From Paulinella micropora (lineage: Eukaryota > Cercozoa > Imbricatea > Euglyphida > Paulinellidae), in the NCBI GenBank assembly GCA_019918135.1, contig WBZZ01001368.1:67001-131000 (forward strand): a stretch of DNA of 64,000 nt. The letters are read 5' to 3'. This document shows positions 24,076-34,100 of this stretch, piece by piece. Under the pieces are notes generated by a model. The model had not been told where the DNA came from. It ran no database searches and saw only the letters and a list, made by a program, of their open reading frames with translations. Numbering within the stretch: the first letter of the stretch is position 1; each line of letters starts with the position of its first letter. Made by a program: the position numbers and the translations under genes.

Positions 24076-25140
24076 CCTATTAGTAACCCTAACCCCAATA
24101 CAAACACTCCCCCTGTCCTGCCCAGTTCTCCTTCTGGTAACACTGTACCATTGTGCGGCGATTTCGTGTGCCTTGTTTTCTTCTCCACGGCTGCGCAAAC
24201 CCATACCAGGCGGGACTGTAAAGCTGACTTTAATGGTAGCGTTTACCCATGTTGCTGGTTTGTCGCCACGCTGTGGATCTGGCATCGTAGGTTGCTTTCC
24301 ACTGTGCTTCTCGTCCAAATCCTGACGAGGCTACAATAATATGGAACGCAAGATAGAGTGACATACAGAAAGACACAAAGAAAGTGACCCTTTTGAGGCT
24401 TGCAGAACGCTCAGTAGGAGCTTCCGTGTCCATCTCAAGGCGTGTGCGTCCTGTAGAGAGCAAGGTAAATTCAGATGCATGAAATGCAAAGGTGGAATGA
24501 CAGCACCTCACCGTTGTCCATGTCCGAGGGTATGGGAGCTGCTGCCATAGAGCGACCGTATTCATCTTCTTGCGTCCAGGGCACTTTTCCCCCCTCAGCC
24601 TCTGAGTTGAGCAACTGCTCGATCATCAATGCGCCGCCGACCACCGCCTACCATCCAAAGACGCGATTGAATAGCATATCAAGCTTGCCCCTAAACTTTA
24701 CTTCTTCCTTTTCTCATTGCACGAACTGGAACAACGCCTGACTCAGGCGTTTTGCGCCCATGCGTTTCCAGACCGCAGCTTGTGTGGCTAAACTCGTCAC
24801 CCCGCGCAGGAGCAGCCATCATTATACAGCGGAAAAAGTTCCATGGTCGTTTCCTATCCCTGTTCCCCCCCAAACTTTCCTCTTTTGTTGCTATTCTTGT
24901 TGTTGTTGTTGTTGCCTTTACCCTGCGCCCACAGGTATCGTGCGTTTCTGAAATGCACCGTAAAATAAAGCTTGCGGCCTTTTCTCTCTCCTACCTGATG
25001 AAGAGGGGCCGTCCTGGTCCACCATGAACACCTGCGGAAACGAAAGATCAACGCTTCCTCTTGGAAAAGCTATATAGACAGACATGCAGCATGATGGTAT
25101 GTGTGGCGCTTGCGCCGCCCTGTGCGAAACGGTGCCGTCC
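24076..25140. other. Region without recognised gene
   Basis: Mixed-composition DNA. Short open frames on both strands show no recognisable motif. A TTG/GTT-rich stretch at 24899-24915 is a small simple repeat. Nothing is assigned. Confidence 0.5.
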
Positions 25141-25144
25141 AACA

Positions 25145-26060
25145 CAGCAGTAATACTATATTAGTATTAAGACAAACTTTCATTTCCTACGCGAGCTCCT
25201 ATCTTCCCTTTCCCTTCCGTTGTCCCCCCTCCTCTATTCCCAGTGCAGCGCATTTTTATTTCCCCCCCCCCTCCCCCTTCCGTTCTCTCGTCATACATTT
25301 TATTTCCTTTTCTCCCTTCCCACAATCCAAACCCCCCCCCCTCCCGTTTCTCTCCCAATATTTTTGCCTCTGGCGGGTGCCCATCGCATCCTTCCCTCCA
25401 TCCTCCCCTCCTCAAATACCACCCCCCCCCTCTCCTTGTTCTCCAGTCGATCATATTTGTTTCCGGACCCCTTCCACTCCTACACCTCTCCTACACCTCC
25501 ACCTCCACCTCTCCTTCACATACACCTGCAACTACACCTCTCCTGCATCATTCCTACACGTACATCTGTACCTCTCCACTGACAACTACAGCTTTCCTAC
25601 ACATACACCTACAACTTTCTTTTGTGATCTCCTTTTTTGTGCATAGTGCTATTATATTAGTATCAAGAAAAACTTACTTTTTCAACGCGAGCTCCATCTT
25701 CCATTTCCCATCCACTGCCCCCCGCCCCCCCCCCCCTCCTCCCTTCCCAGTGCAGCGCATTTTTTATTTCTTCCCCTCCCCCTCCCCTTCCTTTCTCTCA
25801 TCACACATTATTTCCTTTCCTACTCCCCCCCCCCCCACCACACACACACACACCCTCCTCCGCTTCCCTCCCAACATTTTTGCCCCCCCCTTCCCCTTGT
25901 TCTCCAGTCGATCATATTTATTCCGGACCACTTCCACTCCTACACCTACACACTACACCTCTCCTAACCTACACCACCTCTCCTTCACGTACACCTACAA
26001 CTACACCTCTCCTGTACCTTTCCTTGTACCTCTCCTACATTCCCCCTCCTCTCGTCACGC
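25145..26060. repeat. Duplicated ~500-bp polypyrimidine unit
   Basis: Two diverged tandem copies, starting near 25145 and 25645. Both open with ATATTAGTAT, then AACGCGAGCTCC or ACGCGAGCTCC, a C-rich tract, CCCAGTGCAGCGCATTTTT, another C-rich tract, GTTCTCCAGTCGATCATATT and a run of CTACACCTACA-type units. No coding potential is credible despite long open frames. Confidence 0.75.
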
Positions 26061-26458
26061 ACTTTATTTCCTTTGTTCCCTGCCCCCCCCCCCCTCCTCC
26101 GCTTCCCTCCCGGGCGGCCGCCCATCGTTTCCTGCCTCCTTCACTCCATCCTCCCTTCCTCCACCCCCCCTCTCCCCTCCAAAGCAAATCAGGCAGGTTG
26201 CTTGAGGTCTACCTTGCCTCGGCCCGGATGTGTCGAGAGGAAAGTCAGGCACATCCTCGTTCGTCCATGGGTCGACTTTCCCTCCAACCCCAGAGTCAAT
26301 CAACTCTCCCATATCAATCCAGCGGCACGGACTACCACCTGCCATCCAGCGACGTGTGTAGTAGCAAGGCAGTCAGAGTAGGAGGCCAGGCAGGAGCAGG
26401 CGGATAGCAAAAAGGGCAAGCAACGCAGGCCTAGGAGAAGTCAAAAACGGCGGGTGCC

Positions 26459-27060
26459 ACGGCATGCACGGTGGGTAGGTAGGCAGGCAGGCAGGTAGGC
26501 AGGCAGGTAAGCAGGTAGGTAGGCAGGCGCAGGTAGGTAGGCAGGCGCAGGTAGGTATGTAGGCAGGTAGGTAGGTAGGTAGGTAGGTAGGCTGGTATGT
26601 AGGTAGGCGGGTAGGTAGGTATGCACGTAGGCGGGTAGACACATAGGTAGGTACGCAGGCAAGAAAACATCGGGAATTTACAGAAAAAAGTAGTCTTCCC
26701 AGAACCCAGACACGCACACACCGCAAAAATGCAGAAGACCAAAGGGAGTTCTCCCTTCCCCCCACGACCACCCCCGCCCCCCCCCCCCCCCCTACAACCA
26801 CGGCCCCCCCTCCAACCTCCCCCCCCCCCCCACTCCTACAACCACGGCCCCCCTCCTGCAACCACGCCTTCCCCCTCCCCCCCCCCCTCCCCCCCTGGTA
26901 TGTACGCAGGTAGGAAGGCAGGTAGGTAGGCAGGCAGGTAGGTAAGAGGGCGGGTAGGTATACGTAGGTAGGCGGGTAGGTAGGCTGGCAGGTAGGTAGG
27001 TAGGCAGATAGGTAGGTATTAGGTAGGCTGGCAGTAGGTAGGCAGGTAGGAGTACTGGTA
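26459..27060. repeat. TAGG/CAGG minisatellite blocks around poly-C
   Basis: Two blocks of GTAGGTAGGCAGGCAG-type repeat (26468-26660 and 26898-27060) flank a short unique stretch (about 26661-26760) and a poly-C region (26760-26897). Open frames reading poly-Tyr/Leu/Pro/Thr are artefacts. Confidence 0.8.
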
Positions 27061-27278
27061 GGCGCAGCAGTAGCAGCAGATGCTGCTAGTGCAGCAACAG
27101 AAGCAGCAGCGCTAGGCAGCAGCGGCAGTAACAGCAATTGCCAACTCAACAACAACAACAACAACAACAACAACAGCGACAACTAACAACAACAACAACA
27201 ACAACAAGAACAACAACAACAGCAACAACAACAGCAACAACAACAGCAACAACAACAGCAACAACAACTCGACAACAA
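27061..27278. repeat. AGC/AAC array flanking the viral element, ends in target duplication
   Basis: CAGCAG and then AAC trinucleotide repeats (pure from about 27148). The final CAACAA at 27273-27278 directly precedes the viral terminal repeat and matches the CAACAA that follows its right end. The same-sense AAC array continues at 48766, so one array was split by the insertion. Confidence 0.85.
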
Positions 27279-27447
27279 AGTAGTATAATATGAAATTTTT
27301 AAGGTCATTTTTCGTACCTCAAAATAACCTTAAAACTTTCATTTGGCTTCTCCTATTGATTTGGCACAAAATCAATACGAACAAAGAAAACCCCAAAATT
27401 CGCTCTCCACAGAGCACTGAAGAAAAATATATTTCACCATAAGAAAA
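27279..27447 (+). repeat. Left terminal inverted repeat
   Basis: Aligns with the reverse complement of 48597-48765 over its full length with a few substitutions and one 1-2 bp indel near 27418; I estimate about 95 percent identity. It starts AGTAGTATAATATGAAATTT and ends near CACCATAAGAAAA. Such repeats are the termini used by rve integrases and, with a protein-primed polymerase, are probably also the replication origins. Confidence 0.95.
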
Positions 27448-27486
27448 CCCTTATCATTTAATGATAACTTCAAAAAAACGAGTCTT

Positions 27487-27964
27487 TTAAAAAATGGGGA
27501 CGATCCAGTTGATGATATCGTCGTCACCAACTTTTTTCGCTATCGCGGAGAGGGAAGGAAAGATGAGGAATTCCTCCTCTTCTTCTTCCTCTTCTCCAAC
27601 CTTTAGAGAGGCGAGAAAGTAATTTTTCTTCTTTGGATTCTTTACGGTTTGGTCAAGATCAACCCACCCGAACAAAAAATTCTCATTTCGTTCAGATGGT
27701 TTGCGAGTGTAAAACTTGCTCTCTGATTTGGAGGCTGTTAGTTCCTCCAAACCGAGGCGAGCAAACCCCGCAGACACACGAACAAAGTGAGGTTTTTTCA
27801 TCTCAGCTGGAGCTTTCTTTTCAATTTCACCCCAAGGTTTCCAGAAACCTACAATCACATTCATGACTGTGAAAAGAGAAATAATAGAGTTAGGACTTAC
27901 CATTAGGAGCAGGGGCGATGTTGAGTTCGCCAACTTGGTCAGCAAGTTGGTTTGGCTCTCCCAT
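27487..27964 (-). CDS. Uncharacterised viral protein with a 34-nt intron (147 aa)
   Basis: Not recognised. Exon 1 (27964-27901) encodes MGEPNQLADQVGELNIAPAP. A 34-nt intron (27900-27867) has donor GTAAGT, a CCTAAC branch-like motif and acceptor TTTTCACAG. Exon 2 continues VMNVIVGFWKPWGEIE to a stop at 27487. The splice restores phase and removes the need to start in a poor upstream frame. The protein has a poly-Glu run near residue 115 and no membrane segment. It is the first gene inside the left terminal repeat and faces it. Confidence 0.65.
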
Positions 27965-28098
27965 ATTCTACACATACAAAAAGTGTGTGTAGTAAAAATT
28001 TCTTTGAAAAAAAGTGGGGTTTTAAACCCCTGGTTTTTAAAAACCATTGTTGTTATTTTGGAGGTAGTCCAAAAAACAACTGTTTGTATTAAGTCTTT

Positions 28099-28625
28099 TT
28101 AATCCGAGTTGCTATCAGCAATATCATTCTCGGTTCTATAGACTTTATACATGTTTCTATCGTTTTTATTATTTATGCCAGAATTTCCGTATTCGTTAAT
28201 TCCATCACTTGAATATTTATTGAGAGAAGTATTGAATGATAAATACTCTTTCTCAATACCAGCGAGAATGTTATTAAGAACAATGGCGGGAAATTGTCCA
28301 CGATTATCCTTTTTCCATTTGTAAAAATTATCCCGTTCTTTGTTTATTTTTTTTCCAATTTCTTTTGTTTTAAGCGAAAAAATTTATCTTCCTCTATTTC
28401 GTTATTTTTAATAGTCAATCGTTCTAACATCTCAGTGATAGCCTCAACCTTAATTAGGTCTGACTTTTTCTTTTCAACGAGGCGAGAAATTTCTTTATCT
28501 GTTTTGGAAATTCTTTCTTCGCAAGAGATTTTATCCTTAATTAGCCTATCCTTACAAGGTCTGCGAACTTCGTATTCCTCCAACCAATCGGATTTAGTTT
28601 TGTTTCTGCTTGGAATTAAGTCCAT
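28099..28625 (-). pseudogene. Coiled-coil-like viral protein, broken by a homopolymer frameshift
   Basis: Starts MDLIPSRNKTKSDWLEEYEV, charged and helical. The frame is lost at a T6 run (minus-strand AAATTTTTTCGC, near 28378). From there the -1 frame continues with similar composition (GKKINKERDNFYKWKKDN ... NDIADSNSD) to a stop at 28099, giving about 175 aa in all. No GT-AG intron can bridge the break because a TAA closes the second frame just upstream. A one-base loss, real or an assembly error, explains it. The alternative start at 28721 would add an N-terminus made of the 24-bp repeats. Function unknown. Confidence 0.5.
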
Positions 28626-28626
28626 A

Positions 28627-28775
28627 TTTTGTTGCGACAAAAAAGGGAACTTTTGTTGCGACAAAAAAGTGAAATTTTGTTGCGACAAAAAAGGGAAATT
28701 CTGTCGCAGAGGTTGCGACACGGCGACAAAAAAGTGAAATTTTGTTGCGACAAAAAAGTGAGATTTTGTCGCATG
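28627..28775. repeat. 24-bp repeat array with TTGTTGCGACAA core
   Basis: Five to six copies of a 24-bp unit, TTTTGTTGCGACAAAAAAG plus a short spacer, some degenerate (TCTGTCGCAG, GTCGCATGG). The core is a near-palindrome with TTGT/ACAA arms. The array lies between two minus-strand genes, upstream of the coiled-coil-like gene. Because 24 is a multiple of three it also reads as 8-residue protein repeats. It could be a protein-binding or replication element. Confidence 0.75.
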
Positions 28776-28887
28776 GTGATATTTGCGGAAATAGAATTTT
28801 CCAGAATTTGATGTCTTTATAATAATAATTCCAAAACAAAAAAATAATTATTCAAATATTTTCTTTTTCCAGCAATTTTCGGTCGTT

Positions 28888-28985
28888 GCGGTGTAGGTGA
28901 AATGGTTAGGAAGCCTGCTGTTGAAAGTTTGGTTGCCAGTTCAATTCTGGTTGATGATTTCACATAGACCGCTTCGTCTTTTTTT
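28888..28985 (+). ncRNA. Candidate pol III-type structured RNA
   Basis: A 16-bp inverted repeat (28888-28903 and 28957-28972, 14 of 16 paired) encloses a hairpin identical in form to a tRNA T-arm: stem CCAG, loop TTCAATT, stem CTGG. GTTCAATTC fits the B-box consensus; TAGGTGAAATGG, about 44 bp upstream, fits the A-box with one mismatch. A T7 run follows at 28979-28985, a typical pol III terminator. A full tRNA cloverleaf does not fold. It lies just past the integrase stop, on the opposite strand. A small regulatory RNA or tRNA-like relic is possible. Confidence 0.4.
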
Positions 28986-28987
28986 GC

Positions 28988-29959
28988 TTATAAATCTAAT
29001 ATTACCTTAGCCTTTTTTTCTCGCTTACTCGTCCTTGTATTCTCTGGTTGAATGTCTTCTCTTTTTAGTTGTTCTTTTGTCTTCTTTTCTTTAGTTATTT
29101 CTTTTGTCTGCTCAGTTATTTCTTTTTCGTCATCAACGGGCTTATTAAACTGAGTTTTTAATAATTCTCTAGGACTGACAAGCTCATCCGTATTTAATAC
29201 TATTTTAAAACCACGACGACCCTTTACGGTATAAATAGCTTTTGAAAATGTCTTACCGCCTTTTGAAAAAACATTTCTTTTGTTTTCTTTTCTGACTTTA
29301 TCACCAACATTAAACTCATCAATTAGAGGGTCTCTTGTTATATCCTGTTTATTCTTTGCTCGCCCAGCAAATACATCAACAGGGCGGGCTTGTAAGGTTC
29401 TATGTGGCTTTCTATTATATTCATTAACTAAATCTTGAATGTAACTTACCCAATCAAAATTTCTATTAGTTTCAAATAAAATATTTAGCCACCGCCGAAT
29501 ACTTCTAATTACCCTATCAACTATAGCTAGGGCTTTATGGTCTCCAACTTCTACAACATGATGTTCAATCCCGCTTTGATTAAAAAAATCTCTTGTAGCT
29601 CCTTTGTATTCACTCCCGCTATCAGTTATGATTGCTTTTGGTTTGTATGGAATACTTCTCAAAGCATTGGACACTTCTTTTGAAGTTTTATTTTTTAAAG
29701 GAATAATTATTAAAAATCTTGAATGAGTATCAATCCAAACTAACATCCAAGCATAACATTTATTCCCTTTCTTATTTTTTAATTTACTCATATCTGCTAA
29801 ATCTAAGAAAACCTGATCTAAAGGTTTATCCGCCCATATCGTATTCCAAGTGATAGGCGGTCTTAATTGATAATGAAGTTCAAGTGCTTCTTCTTCTTTT
29901 GTTGCCGTAGGTGCTTCTTCAGCATTAATAATTGTATGTTTATTGTCTAAATCAGACAT
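28988..29959 (-). CDS. INT: rve-family integrase (DD34D variant)
   Basis: The 323-aa protein carries the retroviral-type integrase core: D53 in VFLDLADMS, then WIDTHSRFL, D113 in ITDSGSEYKG and D148 in ALAIVDRVIRSIRRW. The third catalytic position is normally Glu (VERFNRT-like); here it is Asp, 35 residues after D113. After the core, VGDKVRKENKRNVFSKGG ... FKIVLNTDELVSPRELL resembles the SH3/chromo-like tail of Polinton integrases, and the end is Lys/Glu-rich. It would join the terminal repeats to host DNA with a 5-6 bp duplication, matching the CAACAA seen. The frame is fully open. An AT-rich near-palindrome (TCAAATATTAATATATTTGA) sits directly before the start. Confidence 0.93.
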   Translation of the reverse strand: MSDLDNKHTIINAEEAPTATKEEEALELHYQLRPPITWNTIWADKPLDQVFLDLADMSKLKNKKGNKCYAWMLVWIDTHSRFLIIIPLKNKTSKEVSNALRSIPYKPKAIITDSGSEYKGATRDFFNQSGIEHHVVEVGDHKALAIVDRVIRSIRRWLNILFETNRNFDWVSYIQDLVNEYNRKPHRTLQARPVDVFAGRAKNKQDITRDPLIDEFNVGDKVRKENKRNVFSKGGKTFSKAIYTVKGRRGFKIVLNTDELVSPRELLKTQFNKPVDDEKEITEQTKEITKEKKTKEQLKREDIQPENTRTSKREKKAKVILDL

Positions 29960-29974
29960 TTTAATTCAAATATA

Positions 29975-30232
29975 TTAATATTTGATTACAGCTAACGGTT
30001 TATTCTTATATTTTATTCGTTCATTTTTTTCGTAATTAAAACAAAACATTGAACAAAATTCATAAGTATGAAATTCATCAAAACTATCATCTACTGCTGT
30101 CATATGTCTATTACCAAGACATAGGCTCATTCTACACACATAGCAATGAAAATAGTTAGGTAATTTATCGCTATATATAAAAGATTGAATATAAAGACGG
30201 ACATCAAGCGGTAAATCTTTTATATTATCCAT
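29975..30232 (-). CDS. Small Cys-containing viral protein (85 aa)
   Basis: Not recognised. Start chosen at MDNIKDLPLDVRLYI (an upstream Met at 30256 is possible). HCYVCRMSLCLGN and a later EFCSMFCFN give paired cysteines suggestive of a small zinc-binding fold. It shares a short AT-rich divergent promoter (ATATAAT) with the next gene at 30244 and lies 16 bp upstream of the integrase on the same strand. Confidence 0.6.
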   Translation of the reverse strand: MDNIKDLPLDVRLYIQSFIYSDKLPNYFHCYVCRMSLCLGNRHMTAVDDSFDEFHTYEFCSMFCFNYEKNERIKYKNKPLAVIKY

Positions 30233-30243
30233 ATTATATATCA

Positions 30244-30501
30244 ATGAGATTTTCAAAGTCCAATGTAAAAAATAAAAAATATAAAGTCATTACTCCAAAA
30301 GGTAAGACAATTCATTTCGGTCACTTAAAATATCAGCACTATAAAGATCGCATAGGGTTATATTCACATTTAGACCATTTGGATAAAGAAAGAAGAAAAA
30401 ACTATAGAGCAAGAGCAAAAGCAATAAGAAACTCAAAAGGAGAATTAACTTATAATAATCCGGAGTATAGTAATTATTATTCTTATCATTTCCTTTGGTA
30501 A
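30244..30501 (+). CDS. DUF5754-like small protein (85 aa)
   Basis: MRFSKSNVKNKKYKVITPKG, then IHFG...YSHLDHLDKERRKNYRARAKAI and an aromatic end (SYHFLW). To my recollection this pattern is the DUF5754-type family seen in giant viruses and Polinton-like viruses: basic, about 85-120 aa, function unknown. Full length and uninterrupted. Divergent from the Cys-containing gene and convergent with the next. Confidence 0.7.
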   Translation: MRFSKSNVKNKKYKVITPKGKTIHFGHLKYQHYKDRIGLYSHLDHLDKERRKNYRARAKAIRNSKGELTYNNPEYSNYYSYHFLW

Positions 30502-30503
30502 AT

Positions 30504-31046
30504 TTAAAACTTTAAAAACATCCGCGAGACATCATCACTTTTTTCTTTCTTAGCACCACCAGAAGACTGATTATATACTTTTACACTGACACTGCTTGAC
30601 TTTTTAGCCTTACTTTTTTTTACTGGTTCTTCTTCGCTTTCTTCACTTTCACTTTCTTCACTATCCTCAGGTTCAGGCTCAGGCTTCTTAATCTTCTTCT
30701 TTTCTCTCTTAGTTTCTGCCCTTGCTCTTTTAATTTTCATCTTAGCCATCTTTTCAGCAATGATATCAGTGAAATCAACCTCATCCTCACTCTCACTCTT
30801 CTCCTCTGGGCTATCATTATCTCGTTCATTAATAATATCCCTAGCCAATTTCTTTTCTTCAATTTGTTTTATTCGTTCCTCCATATCTTGGTCTTCTTGC
30901 TTTACAGCATTTCTGTATTGTTCTAAAACATTTTTAGCATGTTCCATCTTTCGTTGTTTCGCTTTTGCTTTTATTCCTTCCACAGCATTACCCCAATTCT
31001 TACGACTTGCTTCGGGAGACTGCATATTTTGACAAGTCAAAAACAA
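30504..31046 (-). CDS. Acidic/basic low-complexity viral protein (180 aa)
   Basis: Not recognised. Start at 31046, or MQSPEASRKNWGNAVEGIK at 31022. A helical, charged N-terminal half with possible coiled coil (residues 30-75) is followed by Lys/Arg-rich and Glu/Ser-rich blocks and a short Ser/Gly-rich tail ending DDVSRMFLKF. It stops 3 bp from the convergent DUF5754-like gene and is divergent from the fibre gene. It might be a DNA-associated or virion protein. Confidence 0.55.
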   Translation of the reverse strand: MFLTCQNMQSPEASRKNWGNAVEGIKAKAKQRKMEHAKNVLEQYRNAVKQEDQDMEERIKQIEEKKLARDIINERDNDSPEEKSESEDEVDFTDIIAEKMAKMKIKRARAETKREKKKIKKPEPEPEDSEESESEESEEEPVKKSKAKKSSSVSVKVYNQSSGGAKKEKSDDVSRMFLKF

Positions 31047-31110
31047 AGCAAAGACTATACTAAGATTTTTATATTTTAGTATTTTTAAAATTAAATATTT
31101 ATTTTATATA

Positions 31111-34100
31111 ATGGGTAGTCAATATAAATCATTACTAGGCCTTAATGAATTGGCTGTTGATAGTCTTGACATAGCCAACCTTGACTTGACAAATACCAAC
31201 ATAGTAGGTTTAAATACAGACAGAGTGCCAGAAGATGCCGACCCCGTAAATCTTTATTTTACCAACACCCGATTTGACACACGACTGGCTACCAAAAGCA
31301 CAACGGACTTAAAAGAGGGACTTAATTATTATTGGACGGATAACCGATTTGACACACGACTGGCTTTAAAATCAACGACCGAATTAAAAGAGGGACTTAA
31401 TTATTATTGGACTGATAACCGCTTTGACACACGTCTTGCTTTAAAATCAACAACTGACTTAAAAGAGGGAACCAATCTATATTATACTGATGGAAGGTTT
31501 GACACAAGATTTTCTAATAAATCAATAGATGCTTTAAGTGATGTAGTCATAACAGGCACACCCTCAGACAATCAATTGCTCATTTATAGCACGGGTCAAT
31601 GGAGAAATGTTGCTTCACCTTTTCTTAGATTGGATGGCACCGCGAATATGACGGGCGGATTAAATATGGGAGGATTTGCTATTTCAAATGTCGGTAATGT
31701 TGATGGTATTGATGTTTCTGCCCTTGATACTTCGGTGGTTAAATTAACAGGAGACCAAACCAAAACAGGAAACAAAATATTTACTACTTATTTGGGTATA
31801 AAAGATTCAAATCCATTAAATACAGGTAAGTTATTCTTCAATTACAACAATAATATGGGTTCTATTTATTCGTCGGAGGCAGGTGGAGCAACGGGATATC
31901 CACTAAGCATTGTTGGTTCTGCCATACTTCTTGCTTCTACCACAGGGAGTGGGATAACATTGACAGGCAATGTTTTAAATTTTAGTGGCACAACAGCAAT
32001 CAGCGGACTTCCAGCACCATTCTATGACATCGATGCTTCAACGAAGGCTTACACTGATACTAAACTGGCAAAGGATGGCACGACCGCTATGACGGGCGGT
32101 TTAAATATGGGTGGATTTAACATAACAAATGTGGGTAATGTTGATGGTGTGGATGTTTCTACTCTTGATACTTCTGTGGTTAAACTAACAGGAGACCAAA
32201 CCATAGCAGGAATTAAAACATTTAGCAGTGAAATTAAAGCAAATGCGGGGATAACAACAACAACATTAACAACAAGCGACAATGTGGTAGTAGGAGCAGG
32301 GAAAATTGTTTTTATTGATAGAAGTGGAGTAGCGAACAATAAACTAGTGTTATTGGATGGAGGAACAGGCTCTACAACTGCTTTTAATGGATTTGGTGTT
32401 ATACTAAACACATTGCTTTATAATGTTAATGCCATAAGCGATAACCACATATTTTATTATGGAGGCTCAAATGAATTATTTAGAATTGGGTATGGTGGGA
32501 TTACTGCTTCAAAGTTAATAACCGCAAATGCGGGAGTATCAACATCCACATTAACGGCGAGTGGGGCGATAACAGCAAATGGCGGACTAAATATGGGAAG
32601 CCAGAGTATAACAAATGTAAATCTCGTTGATGGTGTTGATGTTTCTGTTCTTGATACTTCCGTGGTTAAATTAACAGGAGACCAAACCATAGCAGGAAAT
32701 AAAAAATTTACATCAACTATTGAAGTAAGTGGTTCATCCAATCCTACTACTTTTGATGGTATTGGCATAGCCTTTGATACCAAAATAGGAGTGATTGCGG
32801 CACAGAAAACAGCAACAGCGACTTGGTATCCGATACAGATAACTGGCTCATATGTAGAGTTATATTCGGGTGATACTTTGATTATAACCGCAACTGGCAC
32901 TACACTATCTTTGAATAACAACAAAATAACAAATTTAGCAACTCCTACATTATCAACAGACGGAGCGAATAAAAGTTATGTTGATACTAATTCCGTAGGA
33001 CTAACAGGAGACCAAACAATAACAGGAATTAAAACATTCAATGGAACGAGAACAGAGATAAAATATCTAACTCTAACAAACACTGCGGATTTTAATGATG
33101 TGGATATCACTAATGGTGGAAATATTACATATAATGGGGCACGGATATTAAACCAAAACGGAGGAGATATATTCTTTTCTCAGACAACGGGGGATTGGCA
33201 GTCTTTCTTATATACTTTAAATACTGATTCAAGTGGAACCGCCGACCAAAGAGGCTACCTATTCACGAATGTAGCATTTGATGTAAAAGGAGCAGGGCTT
33301 TATATTTCAAAACTTTTGGATAATAAGTCGCTGTCGTCTGATATTGTCCGTTTTAACAATGCGGGCGGTATGAAGTTTTATGGTGCTTTGGATATGAACA
33401 GCAACAACATAACGAGTGGTGGAACAATAACAGGAACAACATTAACGGCAACTGCTGGTATATCAACAACAACGGCAACCGCGAGTGGATTAATAACGGC
33501 AAATGCGGGGATTACATACACGGGAACACTGACATCAGCAACGAATACCAGCGGGGCAAAGATAGGAATTCAGGGGCCAACAGACGGGACAAGTGCGAAA
33601 GGAATATTTCTATGGGATACAACCAATACAAGCTGGGGAATTTATGCGGCATCTGGCGGAGGTGGAAACACTAGAAGTTTGGCAAATGGTTTGGCGGTTT
33701 CTGGAAATGATTTTAGTTCGTATAGTTTTCGGTTTAGGGTTGCTAATGATTCTACAATGGGTTTTGTATGGGAGAATTCAGCAGAGCAGTTGTTAATGTC
33801 GTTGAATGGGGCAAATGGAACTTTATGGACAAAAGGATTAATTACAGCAAGTGCGGGGATTACTATTCCAACAACATCCAGCGGTTTTTTGACACTAAGA
33901 CAATATCAGGGTGCTACTATCAACCCACAAATATTTATGAAATCAGGAGGATATTCAAATTATGCTGTTGTCTGTGCGATTAATGGTTTGCTTCATGCTT
34001 GGACTACTTCGGACTCAACAGGTGTGAATTCTGGTAATTATGTTTATGTTCCTCTTAATGGTAATTGGACATATACATCGGACAGAAGGCTAAAATCTGA

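Noticed and set aside
28627..28775. CRISPR array
   Set aside because: The 24-bp units are contiguous with no unique spacers and lie in a eukaryotic viral element.
28888..28972. tRNA gene near the integrase
   Set aside because: The T-arm-like hairpin and A/B-box-like motifs are present, but no anticodon stem or normal 7-bp acceptor plus D-arm can be folded; kept only as a candidate structured RNA.
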